Source of the DNA: JAPUDQ01 sp049644865
Lineage (GTDB): Bacteria > Patescibacteriota > Saccharimonadia > Saccharimonadales > Saccharimonadaceae
NCBI GenBank assembly: GCA_049644865.1
Contig: JBARSV010000025.1
Location: forward strand, 1-19,234
Length of the DNA: 19,234 bases
Direction of reading: 5' to 3'
This document shows, piece after piece, positions 14,355 through 19,234 of this stretch. Within the stretch, counting starts at the first letter, position 1, and the number at the start of each line of letters is the position of its first letter. The position numbers were made by a program, and so were the translations under genes. The notes beneath the pieces were generated by a model that saw only the letters and a list, made by a program, of their open reading frames with translations, searched no databases and was not told the DNA's origin.

Positions 14355-14921
14355 ATGTCGCATATTCGCACCCAGCCTAAACTACTCAAATTCACCCGTT
14401 TTGGCAATCCGATTCTGCGGCACGTCGCGCGACAGCTTAGTATCGAAGAAATTATGTTAGATACTATTAAGCAACTCATTGCTGACATGCGTTATACCTG
14501 CGAGAAGGAAAAAGCTGGCGTTGGGCTCGCTGCTCCGCAGGTCGGTGAAAGTATAGCTCTGAGTGTGATTGCGATCAAGCCGACACCCAATCGTCCCGAC
14601 CGTGAACGTTTCGATACTGTCATCATCAATCCCGATTACGAAGGCATCGGTCGTCGCATAGGCATGTGGGAAGGCTGCATCAGCTGTGGTCGCCGCAAGG
14701 ACACGCTATTTGGTAAGGCCATGCGCTACAGCAAAATTCGTGCAAAGTGGTACGACGAATACGGTGAGTTTCACGACGAAATCATCTCAGGCTTTCCCGC
14801 CCACGTCTTCCAACATGAGACCGATCACTTGACTGGCATATTATTCGTCGATAGGGTCAAAGACCCAGCAACCTACATGATGGCGGACGAGTATCGCAAG
14901 CGAATTATGAAGAAATCTTAA
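14355..14921 (+). CDS. def: Peptide deformylase
   Basis: 188 residues with all three deformylase motifs: GVGLAAPQ (about 55-62), EGCISC containing the metal-binding Cys (about 106-111) and the zinc/iron-binding QHETDHLTG (about 153-161). The enzyme removes the formyl group from the N-terminal methionine of nascent proteins. The start ATG lies two nt after the fic stop (TAATAATG), so translation is probably coupled to fic; TATAAT at 14348-14353 is too close to serve as its own -10. The N-terminus starts RTQPKLLKFTRFGNPILRHVA, matching the normal deformylase beginning (leaving out nothing obvious). It converges on the rhodanese gene with a four-base overlap of the two stop codons. Confidence 0.94.
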   Translation: MSHIRTQPKLLKFTRFGNPILRHVARQLSIEEIMLDTIKQLIADMRYTCEKEKAGVGLAAPQVGESIALSVIAIKPTPNRPDRERFDTVIINPDYEGIGRRIGMWEGCISCGRRKDTLFGKAMRYSKIRAKWYDEYGEFHDEIISGFPAHVFQHETDHLTGILFVDRVKDPATYMMADEYRKRIMKKS

Positions 14922-15304
14922 TTTGTCACCAGCCGAAGTCCGTAGTCGCCGAGCGTGCTGAGGCCGCCCATGTCAGTGACACCAGTGAAGCCAGCCTTTT
15001 TCAACAACTCGGTTGCCTGAGCGGATCGATTACCACTGCGACAGTAGACGGCTATTGGTTCATTTTTGGGTACGTCAGGTAATTTACCAGCTTCTATGTC
15101 GGCTAGTGGCCATAACGCTGCGAATTCAGCATGACTTGAGGCATATTCTTCTGGTGTACGTACATCGTACAGATGAGTTCCAGCACGTAATGGGTGAGCG
15201 GGGTGGGAGAGGTCTGCGGTTTGTGATTGAGTCGAGCCTGAAGAAGACGGGTATCCTTTATATAATAGTAGACCTGCTACTAAAAAAATTACGAGTGCGA
15301 TCAC
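14918..15304 (-). CDS. Membrane-anchored rhodanese-domain protein
   Basis: 128 residues from GTG at 15304. An N-terminal hydrophobic segment (IALVIFLVAGLLLYKGY) anchors or exports the protein, followed by a Ser/Thr-rich linker and a single rhodanese domain (about 40-125) with LYDVRTPEEYASSHAEFA and the active-site loop CRSGNRS holding the catalytic Cys. Such proteins transfer sulfane sulfur, probably outside the membrane here. The start is odd: a better start with AAAAGGAG (15329-15336) and ATG (15322-15324) begins MTKKLLS and then hits TGA, in the frame next to this gene. Either a 7-codon leader is coupled to GTG by a GTGA overlap, or a one-base indel split the original N-terminus. It diverges from the CsoR-like gene across the operator at 15348-15371. 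Confidence 0.85.
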   Translation of the reverse strand: MIALVIFLVAGLLLYKGYPSSSGSTQSQTADLSHPAHPLRAGTHLYDVRTPEEYASSHAEFAALWPLADIEAGKLPDVPKNEPIAVYCRSGNRSAQATELLKKAGFTGVTDMGGLSTLGDYGLRLVTN

Positions 15305-15347
15305 GATAGTAGCTTTTTAGTCATATAACTCCTTTTACTTGATTTTA

Positions 15348-15371
15348 TATACTATACTCCAGTATAGTATA
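15348..15371. promoter_or_regulatory. Perfect palindromic operator between rhodanese and csoR-like genes
   Basis: TATACTATACT (15348-15358) and AGTATAGTATA (15361-15371) are exact complements around CC. Each arm contains -10-like hexamers for the divergent genes: TATAGT (15363-15368) lies six nt before the csoR-like ATG, and TATA-rich sequence on the minus strand precedes the rhodanese leader. A repressor bound here would block both promoters; the CsoR-like product is the obvious candidate. Confidence 0.7.
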
Positions 15372-15374
15372 AAC

Positions 15375-15611
15375 ATGAAATATGAGGCAAGAATACATAA
15401 GATCATAGGACAGCTCGAGAGTCTAGCTAGGTTGTCAGGCGAGGGACAAGCTGGCTGCGACAAAGTATTGCAGCAAGTCAATGCAATCGAAGGCGGTGTA
15501 AAGTCGCTCAAACGGGTAATTATCGAAGACTCACTCGAAGCGTGTGGAGATTCGAGGCGACCACATAAGCAAACCAAAGAATTATTAACAAGCATCAGGA
15601 GGTATCTGTAA
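15375..15611 (+). CDS. CsoR/CstR-family transcriptional repressor, CstR-like
   Basis: 78 residues of the all-helical CsoR/RcnR/FrmR family (DUF156): RIHKIIGQLESLARL, then CDKVLQQVNAIEGGVKSL and a C-terminal helix. Two cysteines, C28 and C57, are 29 residues apart, the same spacing as the sensing pair in CsoR (C36/C65) and CstR (C31/C60). The copper-ligand His expected four residues before the second Cys is Ser53, so copper sensing is unlikely, and a persulfide sensor like CstR fits better. Start ATG 15375 is chosen because alignment begins there and it lies just behind the operator; an upstream ATG at 15339 would put the operator inside the coding region. The stop abuts the trxA start directly (TAAATG), forming an operon. 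Confidence 0.88.
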   Translation: MKYEARIHKIIGQLESLARLSGEGQAGCDKVLQQVNAIEGGVKSLKRVIIEDSLEACGDSRRPHKQTKELLTSIRRYL

Positions 15612-15947
15612 ATGGCACTGTATAACACGACAACTCAGCAAGAATTTGAAGAAAAAGTGATCAAGAGTGACAAGGTCGTACTCGTAGATTTTTGGGCAAC
15701 GTGGTGTCCGCCCTGCCGCATGATGGCGCCAATTCTTGAAGATACAGCAAAGAAGATGGATGATGTGCTCGACGTCGTCAAGGTCGATGTCGAAGCATCG
15801 GCAGACAATGGTCAGCTAGCAAGTAAGTATGGCGTACAAGGTATACCGAACATGCAAGTCTTTAAAGATGGCCAGGTCGCCAAAGAACTTGTCGGTGCAC
15901 GACCAGCTAATGTGCTTCATGATGAGCTCAAAGATATTATCGGTTAG
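15612..15947 (+). CDS. trxA: Thioredoxin
   Basis: 111 residues, the normal thioredoxin length. The active site is WCPPC (C32 and C35) rather than the usual WCGPC; the preceding VVLVDFWAT and the cis-proline loop GIPNM (normally GIPT) are recognisable, as is FKDGQ near the end. Thioredoxin reduces disulfides and, in sulfur systems, protein persulfides. A CPPC site is expected to shift the redox potential compared with CGPC; the direction here cannot be read from sequence. The ribosome-binding site AGGAGGT lies in the last codons of the csoR-like gene, so both are made from one message. Partnership with the divergent rhodanese is inferred from the shared operator. Confidence 0.95.
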   Translation: MALYNTTTQQEFEEKVIKSDKVVLVDFWATWCPPCRMMAPILEDTAKKMDDVLDVVKVDVEASADNGQLASKYGVQGIPNMQVFKDGQVAKELVGARPANVLHDELKDIIG

Positions 15948-16022
15948 TACAGCAATCGTTCAGTCTCTTTTCAGCCATACTTTGTACTCTATTGGTACAT
16001 ACATAAGTCGAAAGGATGACAT

Positions 16023-16631
16023 ATGACGCGTTCTCAAACAACATTTGCTGCTGCAGCGGGTATGGTCGTAGTCGTGATGGCTGGCGTGGCAGGCTATAGC
16101 ATAGCTATTCGGTCCGAGGCCTGGCGCACCAGCAAGGCCGAAACAGCTACAATAACAAATACTTCCACGGTATCCAATTCTACGATTGAACAGGGCTCTG
16201 CGACTAAAGATGCAACTGAGTCCCTCCTGCTGTATCTCATCGAAGAGGAAAAGCTGGCACATGATGTCTATACAAAGATGTACGAGCTGTATGGTGCCAA
16301 GGTGTTCGGCAACATACTAGCCAGCGAACAGACGCACCAAAGTCGAGTATTGACGCTACTCGAGGCGCGAAACATTGCCGATCCGCGCTCAAGTGAGCTC
16401 GGAATATTTCGTAATCAAGAGCTACAGACACTCTACGATCAACTAATCGTGCAGGGTCGCCAAAGTGCCCTCGAAGCATACAAGGTCGGGGTCGCGATCG
16501 AAGAAAAAGACATCGCCGATATCAACACACAACTTGCCACAGCGACTGACACTGATGTCGTGAGGACACTCGAAGACCTGCGCCGTGGTTCTGAAAATCA
16601 TCTCCGCGCGTTCAATCGTCAACTGAGGTAG
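16023..16631 (+). CDS. Membrane-anchored DUF2202 ferritin-like protein
   Basis: 202 residues. A single N-terminal hydrophobic segment (about 8-28, AAAGMVVVVMAGVAGYSIAI) is followed by a Thr/Ser-rich linker and a DUF2202 domain (about 65-200): LIEEEKLAHDVYTKMYE, NILASEQTHQSRV, LQTLYDQLIVQGRQSALEAYKVGVAIEE, and ENHLRAFNRQL at the end. DUF2202 has the ferritin-like four-helix fold; the Glu residues in EEEK and SEQTH, the later IEEKD, and NHLRAF are positioned as di-metal ligands. Function in the family is not established. The protein is probably extracytoplasmic. AAAGGA precedes the ATG. It follows trxA after 75 nt and may respond to oxidative or metal conditions, but that is only context. Confidence 0.85.
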   Translation: MTRSQTTFAAAAGMVVVVMAGVAGYSIAIRSEAWRTSKAETATITNTSTVSNSTIEQGSATKDATESLLLYLIEEEKLAHDVYTKMYELYGAKVFGNILASEQTHQSRVLTLLEARNIADPRSSELGIFRNQELQTLYDQLIVQGRQSALEAYKVGVAIEEKDIADINTQLATATDTDVVRTLEDLRRGSENHLRAFNRQLR

Positions 16632-16647
16632 TAATGATATAGTTGAT

Positions 16648-16661
16648 TAGAAGAACTTCTA
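16648..16661. promoter_or_regulatory. Short palindrome TAGAAG-AA-CTTCTA upstream of DUF1801 operon
   Basis: A 6+2+6 palindrome lies 12 bp before the TATAAT at 16674-16679, covering the expected -35 position. It may be a repressor or activator site; the nearest TTGATT (16643-16648) is 25 bp from the -10, too far for an ordinary promoter. Confidence 0.3.
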
Positions 16662-16673
16662 CTCTACGAGGTG

Positions 16674-16679
16674 TATAAT
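16674..16679 (+). promoter_or_regulatory. -10 box of the DUF1801 operon
   Basis: TATAAT, 21 nt before the ATG at 16701. The leader carries a full AAGGAGGTG Shine-Dalgarno (16690-16698), so this operon is translated conventionally. Confidence 0.6.
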
Positions 16680-16700
16680 GATCGTAGATAAGGAGGTGAC

Positions 16701-17126
16701 ATGAGTACATCGAGCGACATTAAAACCAAGCCAACTGACGTCAGTGTCGATGAGTTTATCGACACAGCCGCCGAGCCACGGCGATCAGAAGCCCGGCGGG
16801 TACTGGCAATTATGAGAGAAGTGACTGGGGTTGAACCAGTCATGTGGGGTTCGAGTATGATTGGCTTTGGCAGCTATCATTATAAATATGCGTCGGGTCG
16901 TGAGGGAGACATGCTCAAAGTCGGCTTCTCACCGCGTAAAGCAGCATTTGTGTTTTACGGACTCGTATTTTACGACGAAAACGAACCAAACAACAAACTT
17001 CTCGAAAAGCTCGGTCCACATACGCGCGGCAAGGGTTGTCTTTATATCAAAAAACTTTCTGACATCGATGAGTCAATTCTGCGCATCATGATTCGTAATG
17101 CGTACTTTCACGAGTCATCGTCATGA
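16701..17126 (+). CDS. DUF1801 domain protein, first of tandem pair
   Basis: 141 residues. The DUF1801 pattern is visible: VDEFIDTAAEPRRSEARRVLAIM near the start, EPVMWGSSMIGFGSY, and GREGDMLKVGFSPRKAAFVFYG. The family belongs to the YdhG-like superfamily; some members are annotated as iron chaperones by distant similarity, but the role is not settled. Membrane segments and a signal peptide are absent, so it should be cytoplasmic. Strong Shine-Dalgarno AAGGAGGTG. The stop overlaps the next start as ATGA (17123-17126), so the three genes 16701-17847 form one operon with translational coupling. Confidence 0.88.
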   Translation: MSTSSDIKTKPTDVSVDEFIDTAAEPRRSEARRVLAIMREVTGVEPVMWGSSMIGFGSYHYKYASGREGDMLKVGFSPRKAAFVFYGLVFYDENEPNNKLLEKLGPHTRGKGCLYIKKLSDIDESILRIMIRNAYFHESSS

Positions 17127-17473
17127 CGTTTGACAACTATATCGGGCAATTCCATGGCGACGTACGTGAACGGCTTGAAACCATGCGCCGAACGATTCGT
17201 GAACTTGCACCAGACGCCGAAGAGTCGATGGCCTATGGCATGCCAGCATATAAACTACTCGGTAAACCGCTCGTTTACTTTGCTGGGTATAAAAACCACA
17301 TCGGGTTCTACGCTACACCAAACGGTCATGAAGCATTTACAACTGAGTTTGCGAAGTATAAACAAGGCAAGGGTTCAGTGCAGTTTCCGTTCGACCAACC
17401 ATTACCTGAAGCACTTATCACGCGAGTTGTCACCTATCGTATCGAGCAGATTATGAATAGGAACAAAACATGA
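17123..17473 (+). CDS. DUF1801/YdhG-like domain protein, second of tandem pair
   Basis: 116 residues of a different DUF1801 subgroup: ETMRRTIRELAPDAEESMAYGMPAYKL, then KPLVYFAGYKNHIGFYATP, GHEAF and GSVQFPFDQPLP. This is the shorter YdhG-like form often annotated as a putative iron chaperone; experimental support in bacteria is thin. Cytoplasmic. Having both DUF1801 subgroups next to each other suggests joint work, possibly as a complex, but the sequences are not close duplicates. It overlaps the genes on both sides by ATGA (17123-17126 and 17470-17473). Confidence 0.88.
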   Translation: MTFDNYIGQFHGDVRERLETMRRTIRELAPDAEESMAYGMPAYKLLGKPLVYFAGYKNHIGFYATPNGHEAFTTEFAKYKQGKGSVQFPFDQPLPEALITRVVTYRIEQIMNRNKT

Positions 17474-17847
17474 ACGAAATAATTGCGTGGTCGCTGTGTG
17501 TCATTTTTGGTTTACTGGCGGTATTCCAGGCGGCCCTCGCCAGCGGTGCACCGCTCGGGCATTTTGCGTGGGGCGGTCAACATCGCGTCTTACCGCGGCA
17601 CTTACGGATAGGCAGCGTTGTCTCGATAGCGACCTATGGACTGTTTGCCGCGATCGCACTTGAAAAAGCCCGCGTGGTGAATTTGTTTGGCAATCAAACC
17701 TTCATTGATGTCATGGTATGGATACTGGTTGGCTATTTCGCTCTCGGGATATTACTCAACGGTCTTTCACGAAGCAAACCTGAGCGGTACACTATGACCC
17801 CGCTACTCATACTGCTGACGGGGCTATACCTCATACTTGCGATTTAA
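17470..17847 (+). CDS. Four-helix integral membrane protein of the DUF1801 operon
   Basis: 125 residues, with hydrophobic segments at about 5-25, 46-64, 75-95 and 108-124. The loop after the first helix, GAPLGHFAWGGQHRVLPRHLRIGS, is strikingly conserved-looking (His, Trp, Gly and Arg rich) and is likely the functional face. I recognise this as a type of uncharacterised bacterial membrane protein but know no assigned function. It is coupled to the upstream DUF1801 gene by an ATGA overlap. No terminator follows before the next promoter at 17854. Confidence 0.8.
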   Translation: MNEIIAWSLCVIFGLLAVFQAALASGAPLGHFAWGGQHRVLPRHLRIGSVVSIATYGLFAAIALEKARVVNLFGNQTFIDVMVWILVGYFALGILLNGLSRSKPERYTMTPLLILLTGLYLILAI

Positions 17848-17853
17848 AAGGGG

Positions 17854-17859
17854 TATACT
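17854..17859 (+). promoter_or_regulatory. -10 box of the small Cys/His membrane protein
   Basis: TATACT (in GGTATACTAT) 28 nt before the ATG at 17888, followed by GGAGGA (17875-17880). A second TA-rich box, TATACATAAT, starts at 17866. The leader is conventional. Confidence 0.4.
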
Positions 17860-17887
17860 ATTGCTATACATAATGGAGGAATGAGCT

Positions 17888-18118
17888 ATGGCAAAATCAG
17901 ACAATGTATGTACCTGCGACTGCGACCACCATCGTGGCAAAAATAACGCCAAGTACAATCATGGCGGCAATGCCGTATATAGTCTCGGACTAATAGGTGC
18001 GGTTGTATATTACGTCTCGACGGCTGGCGGTTTCTGGGTCGGTGTGCTCGGTGTGTTCAAAGCCATCGTCTGGCCAGCTTTTGTCGTCTATGAACTCATG
18101 AAGATGCTGCAGATGTAG
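17888..18118 (+). CDS. Small membrane protein with N-terminal Cys/His cluster
   Basis: 76 residues. The N-terminus carries CTCDCDHH (C8, C10, C12, H14, H15) and a further His at about 25, then a Lys/Asn-rich stretch and two hydrophobic helices (about 29-47 and 50-72) rich in Gly and Val. The cluster looks suited to bind a metal such as zinc or copper at the membrane; this is inference. I do not recognise a named family. The ribosome-binding site GGAGGA supports the start. It converges on the zinc-ribbon gene, with 12 nt between the two stops. Confidence 0.75.
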   Translation: MAKSDNVCTCDCDHHRGKNNAKYNHGGNAVYSLGLIGAVVYYVSTAGGFWVGVLGVFKAIVWPAFVVYELMKMLQM

Positions 18119-18130
18119 TGCAGACTAGAG

Positions 18131-18397
18131 CTATCTAGATGTCTTCCAGCGCTCGAGATGGGGAAGTTGTTTCTGAGCCAGCCAGCGCATCAGTCGGCCG
18201 CTGCCATTTTCGACCAGTGCTTTGTCGACGATTGTTTTCATCTCATCGAGCGTGCAATCGGGTCCAATAAACGCACCATTTTCGTAGCAGAGGCTGCACC
18301 ATTTCTCGCTTTTGGTACCGTCTGCTTCTGTACCACGACAGTCACCGGCTTTGTTGGTCTGAAGCGGCATCCCGCAGCTTTGACATTGTTTGCTCAT
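18131..18397 (-). CDS. Zinc-ribbon protein (Zn_ribbon_2-like)
   Basis: 88 residues. The start CQSCGMPLQ, then WCSLCYENGAFIGPDCTLDEMK, matches the putative zinc-ribbon family (PF12674-like): Cys at 5, 8, 20, 34, 37 and 48. The first four paired Cys would hold zinc; C20 and C48 may add a site. The role of the family is not known; in some bacteria the domain is attached to AraC-like or other regulators, but here it stands alone with a short helical tail (LMRWLAQKQLPHLERW). AGGAGGT (18405-18411) precedes the ATG and TATACT (18421-18426, minus) precedes that, giving a short leader. Confidence 0.85.
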   Translation of the reverse strand: MSKQCQSCGMPLQTNKAGDCRGTEADGTKSEKWCSLCYENGAFIGPDCTLDEMKTIVDKALVENGSGRLMRWLAQKQLPHLERWKTSR

Positions 18398-18420
18398 ATC
18401 ATGTACCTCCTATGGTAATT

Positions 18421-18426
18421 AGTATA
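18421..18426 (-). promoter_or_regulatory. -10 box of the zinc-ribbon gene
   Basis: TATACT on the minus strand, with a predicted leader of about 16 nt containing AGGAGGT. Confidence 0.45.
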
Positions 18427-18582
18427 CTCCTAGTAGGTTCGGTATTAAATTCCTGTATGAATGACACATAGACTTGTCGTTTTGGTAAAATCATCAGGAG
18501 TTACGGTATTGGCGCATACCTGTAATTTGGCACAGGCTAGTTTCGATTTGCATAAGTCAGCCTCAGCGGGCCTAACATAGGG

Positions 18583-18596
18583 TATACTCAAGTATA
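18583..18596 (+). promoter_or_regulatory. -10 box and palindrome at the GH16 start
   Basis: TATACT (18583-18588), CA, AGTATA (18591-18596) form a perfect palindrome whose last base is the A of the GH16 ATG. Seven nt separate the first hexamer from the ATG, the same leaderless arrangement seen before sbcB and the PGPGW gene. The inner part resembles the csoR-type operator (TATACT-CC-AGTATA). Confidence 0.45.
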
Positions 18597-19234
18597 TGAG
18601 TATTTCAACCAGGCGGCTGGCACGGGCAGGGGATGCAAAATGGCAGCTTATACTTGATGAGCACTTTACGGGTACAGTGCTAAATAGCACCATATGGAAC
18701 ATAAGCAATTCTACTACGCCGGCTGCGAACAACTCAGCCGTATGGCGATCGTCGAATATTGTAGTGAGCGATGGCTTACAGGTCCTTTCAAAAGCAGAAG
18801 TAATAGGTGCGTACAGTTGGACAAGCGGCAATATTCAGTCATACAGCCCTTACAAATGGGCGACGGGCGGCCAATATTTTCGCGCAGAGATACGCTGCAA
18901 ATGCCCGCTCCAAAAAGGCTTTTGGCCTGCGCCCTTGTGGTTTCGACCGGTTCTATCGGGAGGCACCACGACCAACGGGGAAATTGACCTCTACGAGGGC
19001 TGGGCTAGTCAGGCCCCCAACTTTAAGATAACCGGCACGTTGCACGGGAACTACACCGACAGTCCGCACAAACAAATTGGCCGGTGGCAGTACTTCTCAC
19101 AGCTGCAAAACCCCGATCCGCAAGATTGGCATACCTTTGTTATAGAAAAAGTTCCCAACCGGATCGATATGTGGTGCGATGAACTGCTTTTTGGCACCTG
19201 GTTGAGCACCGACACAAACTCGGTGTGGCCGCTC
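18596..19234 (+). CDS. Glycoside hydrolase family 16-like protein (C-terminus beyond window)
   Basis: An open frame of 213 codons from ATG at 18596 to the window edge with no stop. The concanavalin-like beta-glucanase fold is recognisable: LILDEHFTGTVLNSTIWN near the start, SWTSGNIQSYSPYKWATGG, FRAEIRCKCPLQKGFWPAPLW, the catalytic motif GEIDLYEGW (E129, D131, E134, the ExDxxE of GH16) and DWHTFVIEKVPNRIDMW. GH16 enzymes cut beta-1,3 or beta-1,4 glycosidic bonds in polysaccharides such as laminarin, lichenan or agar. An in-frame TAG at 18578-18580 shows that no earlier ATG is available, and no signal peptide is visible. That is odd for a GH16 enzyme, which normally works outside the cell; phage-tail or unconventional export are alternatives. 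Confidence 0.82.
   Translation, partial: MSISTRRLARAGDAKWQLILDEHFTGTVLNSTIWNISNSTTPAANNSAVWRSSNIVVSDGLQVLSKAEVIGAYSWTSGNIQSYSPYKWATGGQYFRAEIRCKCPLQKGFWPAPLWFRPVLSGGTTTNGEIDLYEGWASQAPNFKITGTLHGNYTDSPHKQIGRWQYFSQLQNPDPQDWHTFVIEKVPNRIDMWCDELLFGTWLSTDTNSVWPL

Noticed and set aside
15339..15374. Upstream ATG for the CsoR-like repressor
   Set aside because: The 12 extra residues are encoded by the palindromic operator and -10 region and do not belong to the family.
18119..18140. CTAGAGCTATCTAG hairpin between the convergent small genes as a terminator
   Set aside because: The stem is short and no T-run follows on either strand.
18445..18831. 128-codon minus-strand frame opposite the GH16 gene
   Set aside because: The plus-strand frame has the GH16 catalytic motif; the minus frame has no motif and no good start signals.

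Overview
This window looks like a stretch of a compact bacterial chromosome, probably from the Candidate Phyla Radiation and most like Candidatus Saccharibacteria. That placement is an impression from gene content and style, not a phylogenetic result: short gaps, ATGA overlaps, many start codons only 6-8 nt behind a -10 box, and no sign of recoded TGA (sbcB, uvrA and both DUF1801 genes end in TGA; Trp is TGG). There are no rRNA or tRNA genes and no CRISPR array.

Layout. 1-75: 5' end of an IS30-like transposase running off the left edge. 76-885: no convincing protein gene. This gap holds a block of nested inverted repeats (167-746) closed by a 17-bp stem, then a heptanucleotide array, a terminator-like hairpin and a second heptanucleotide array; I read it as a large structured RNA on the plus strand. 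886-6066: exonuclease I, two small membrane proteins on the minus strand and uvrA. 6107-7674: DedA membrane protein and ribosomal protein bL25. 7785-11716: two ABC exporters on the minus strand. 11861-14921: tRNA hydroxylase TrhO, a Nudix hydrolase, a Fic protein with an altered active site, and peptide deformylase. 14918-15947: membrane-anchored rhodanese diverging from a CsoR/CstR-type repressor and thioredoxin, around a perfect palindrome. 16023-18397: DUF2202 ferritin-like protein, a three-gene DUF1801 operon, a Cys/His-rich small membrane protein and a zinc-ribbon protein. 18596 to the end: a GH16 glycoside hydrolase cut by the window edge.

How it fits together. SbcB and UvrA are DNA-repair housekeeping. 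The best functional module is the sulfur/thiol group: a repressor with two cysteines 29 residues apart and no copper-ligand His, next to a rhodanese and a thioredoxin, with trhO (another rhodanese-fold enzyme) carrying a related promoter sequence. I infer persulfide or thiol-stress control.

Most unusual signals: (1) the ~580-nt structured element at 167-746, which I cannot match to RNase P RNA, tmRNA or SRP RNA; (2) a 124-bp palindromic mobile element present twice (2728-2851, 9818-9941), each copy flanked by a direct repeat that overlaps the stop codon of a minus-strand gene; (3) a recurring TATACT-like box 6-8 nt before the start codon, implying leaderless mRNAs; (4) a Fic motif with Gln in place of the catalytic His.
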